Part shown: piece by piece, positions 19,982-21,519 of the stretch
Position numbering within the stretch: the first letter of the stretch is position 1
How the letters are laid out: each line of letters opens with the position of its first letter
From: an uncultured Emergencia sp.
GTDB taxonomy: Bacteria; Bacillota; Clostridia; Peptostreptococcales; Anaerovoracaceae
DNA: 21,519 nt
Reading direction: 5' to 3'
Assembly: GCA_937997955.1 (NCBI GenBank)
Contig: CALLDR010000123.1
Coordinates: 1-21,519, forward strand
Made by a program: the position numbers and the translations under genes
Notes under the pieces: generated by a model
What the model was told of the DNA's origin: nothing
Database searches by the model: none
Seen by the model: only the letters and a program-made list of their open reading frames with translations

Positions 19982-21328
19982 ATGGCAAATTTAGTTGAGC
20001 AGTACATTGAGATTGCGAAGAAGAGAAACCCTGGTGAACCAGAATTTTTACAGACTGTAGAAGAAGTTTTAACTTCCATCGAGCCTGTGCTGGAAGCTCA
20101 TCCTGAGTACGTCGAAGCTGGTCTGATCGAAAGACTGATCGAGCCTGAAAGAGGCATCAGCTTCAGAGTTCCTTGGGTTGACGATGAAGGCAAAGTTCAG
20201 GTCAACAGAGGCTACAGATACGAATTCAACAGTGCAATCGGGCCTTACAAAGGCGGTCTGAGATTTGCCCCTAACGTATATCCTGGAATCATCAAGTTCT
20301 TAGGTTTTGAACAGATCTTTAAGAACAGCCTGACCGGACTGCCTATCGGCGGCGGCAAGGGCGGCGCTGACTTCGACCCTAACGGAAAATCCGATGCTGA
20401 AGTTATGAGATTCTGCCAGTCCTTCATGAGCGAGCTGTTCAGACACATCGGACCTAACACTGACGTTCCTGCCGGTGACCTGGGCGTAGGCGCAAGAGAG
20501 ATCGGTTACCTGTTCGGACAGTACAAGAGACTGGCTGACAGATATGAAGGCGTTCTGACTGGCAAAGGCCTGGCTTACGGCGGATTAGCGGGAAGAACAG
20601 AAGCTACCGGTTACGGTATCGTATTCTTCGCAAGAGAAATGCTGAAACACTGCGGCGAAGAGCTTGCGGGCAAGACTGTTGCAGTTTCCGGTTTCGGCAA
20701 CGTAACTTGGGGTACTGTTCAGAAGCTCAATGAACTGGGCGCTAAAGTCATCACTATTTCCGGACCAGACGGATACATCTACGATCCAGACGGCGTTACT
20801 TCCGGAGAAAAAGAAGATTACTTACTGGAGCTGAGAGCTTCCGGAAAGAACATCTGCGCACCTTACGCAGACAAATTCCCAGGCGCAACCTTCTATGCTG
20901 GCAAGAAGCCTTGGGAAGTTAAGGCTGACCTGTACATCCCTTGCGCAACTCAGAACGAGATCCGCATCGAAGATGCCAAGACAATGGTTGCTAACGGCTG
21001 CAAGTTCCTCTGCGAAGGTTCCAACATGCCTACCACCAACGACGCAATCCAGTACTTACAGGAAAACGGCGTAGTTGTAGGTCCTTCCAAGGCTGCAAAC
21101 GCTGGCGGCGTAGCCTGCTCCTGCATCGAGATGGGTCAGAACGCTGGTCACACAGTATTCTCCCCTGCACAGGTTTACGAGCAGTTAGAGACTATCATGG
21201 TCAACATTCACAAGAATGCGGCTGATGCATGCGAAAGATACGGCCTCGGCTATGACCTGGTTAAGGGCGCTAACATCGCTGGCTTTGAAAAGGTTGCAGA
21301 AGCTATGATGGCTCAGGGTATTGTATAA
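19982..21328 (+). CDS. gdhA: Glutamate dehydrogenase (hexameric, family I)
   Basis: The enzyme links 2-oxoglutarate, ammonia and glutamate, and in amino-acid-fermenting Clostridia is a very abundant catabolic protein. The 448-residue product closely follows the Clostridium symbiosum enzyme: NSAIGPYKGGLRFAP (83-97, K90), the catalytic K126 in PIGGGKGGADFDP, D166 in PAGDLGVGAREIG, and the nucleotide loop SGFGNV (236-241). The second-strand end TISGPDGYIYDPDG resembles the NAD-dependent C. symbiosum enzyme more than NADP-dependent GdhA, but I would not fix the cofactor from sequence alone. GAGGAG lies 6-7 bases before the ATG. It is the only plus-strand gene and uses AGA for arginine and CCT for proline almost throughout, unlike its neighbours, as expected of a highly expressed gene. 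Confidence 0.98.
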   Translation: MANLVEQYIEIAKKRNPGEPEFLQTVEEVLTSIEPVLEAHPEYVEAGLIERLIEPERGISFRVPWVDDEGKVQVNRGYRYEFNSAIGPYKGGLRFAPNVYPGIIKFLGFEQIFKNSLTGLPIGGGKGGADFDPNGKSDAEVMRFCQSFMSELFRHIGPNTDVPAGDLGVGAREIGYLFGQYKRLADRYEGVLTGKGLAYGGLAGRTEATGYGIVFFAREMLKHCGEELAGKTVAVSGFGNVTWGTVQKLNELGAKVITISGPDGYIYDPDGVTSGEKEDYLLELRASGKNICAPYADKFPGATFYAGKKPWEVKADLYIPCATQNEIRIEDAKTMVANGCKFLCEGSNMPTTNDAIQYLQENGVVVGPSKAANAGGVACSCIEMGQNAGHTVFSPAQVYEQLETIMVNIHKNAADACERYGLGYDLVKGANIAGFEKVAEAMMAQGIV

Positions 21329-21451
21329 GGAGTCTGTGATTCCCAAAGACGCAGAAAAAACGCAGCCATGTCATTTCATGCATGATCTGCAGCATGAACT
21401 GCGGTCAAAGGGATCAGCGCTTTGAGCAACATCAATAAAACACATAAAACA

Positions 21452-21501
21452 AAAGGGGCTGTCGCATTAACGGAAAATAACCGTTAGGGCGGCAGCCCTT
21501 T
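21452..21501 (+). terminator. Long hairpin after gdhA, probable terminator
   Basis: GGGCTGTCGC (21456-21465) pairs with GCGGCAGCCC (21489-21498) with one G-T pair. A nested TAACGG/CCGTTA stem (about 21468-21486) sits inside, and AAAG/CTTT extends the base. The T-run is short (CCCTTTACG). It lies about 125 bases after the gdhA stop; the gap between shows no ORF. The element could be a bidirectional terminator or one copy of a dispersed extragenic repeat. Confidence 0.6.
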
Positions 21502-21519
21502 ACGTATGCAAAAAACAAA

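Overview
The window looks like core chromosome of an anaerobic, Gram-positive-type member of the Clostridia (Bacillota). This rests on gene content: an EndoA-type MazF with a TTG start, split transketolase, an MgtE transporter, an ftsEX-hydrolase-Ctp cell-wall operon, a YerC/TrpR-like regulator, a clostridial-type glutamate dehydrogenase and AGGAGG-like ribosome sites. A narrower placement (for example the Anaerovoracaceae / family XIII group) is only a guess. No rRNA, tRNA, CRISPR array, insertion sequence or phage gene is visible.

Nearly all genes lie on the minus strand, so transcription runs from high to low coordinates. Only glutamate dehydrogenase, at the right end, is on the plus strand. 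From right to left: (a) 19982-21328, gdhA with a good sigma-A-type promoter and a long 3' hairpin. (b) 17332-19738, a divergent promoter, a small repeat-encoding leader ORF, an intrinsic terminator, then mgtE and a lipoprotein gene. (c) 14215-17331, nnrD, mazF and the two transketolase halves, closed by a terminator. (d) 12688-14106, a membrane-anchored PrcB-like protein and a MinD/CpaE-like protein with a degraded P-loop. (e) 6663-12595, ftsE-ftsX, an M23 peptidase, recJ and a Ctp protease, a cell-wall hydrolase-control operon with a DNA-repair exonuclease gene inside it. (f) 6223-6637, yerC with its own promoter and terminator. (g) 2203-6182, a compact set of phosphopantetheinyl transferase, recX, tcdA and a UvrD-like helicase. 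(h) 1-2055, superoxide dismutase and small DUF proteins.

The most interesting region is the mgtE leader. A consensus-like promoter (19709-19738) precedes a 103-codon ORF made largely of about eleven 15-bp repeats, each encoding a QSFID-like pentapeptide. The ORF's stop codon lies one base before the 5' arm of an intrinsic terminator, which in turn sits 44 bases upstream of the mgtE start. I see no M-box and no room for a separate mgtE promoter after the terminator. This suggests that translation of the repeat ORF controls readthrough into the magnesium transporter gene, in other words an attenuator that would be new in form. Repeat units differ mostly at synonymous positions on the minus strand, which supports selection on the peptide.

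Other points of note are an FtsE with an acidic disordered tail of about 125 residues, a MazF toxin with no antitoxin gene beside it, recJ inside the FtsEX operon, a possible 36-codon ORF coupled to the superoxide dismutase stop codon, and a sharply different codon choice in gdhA.
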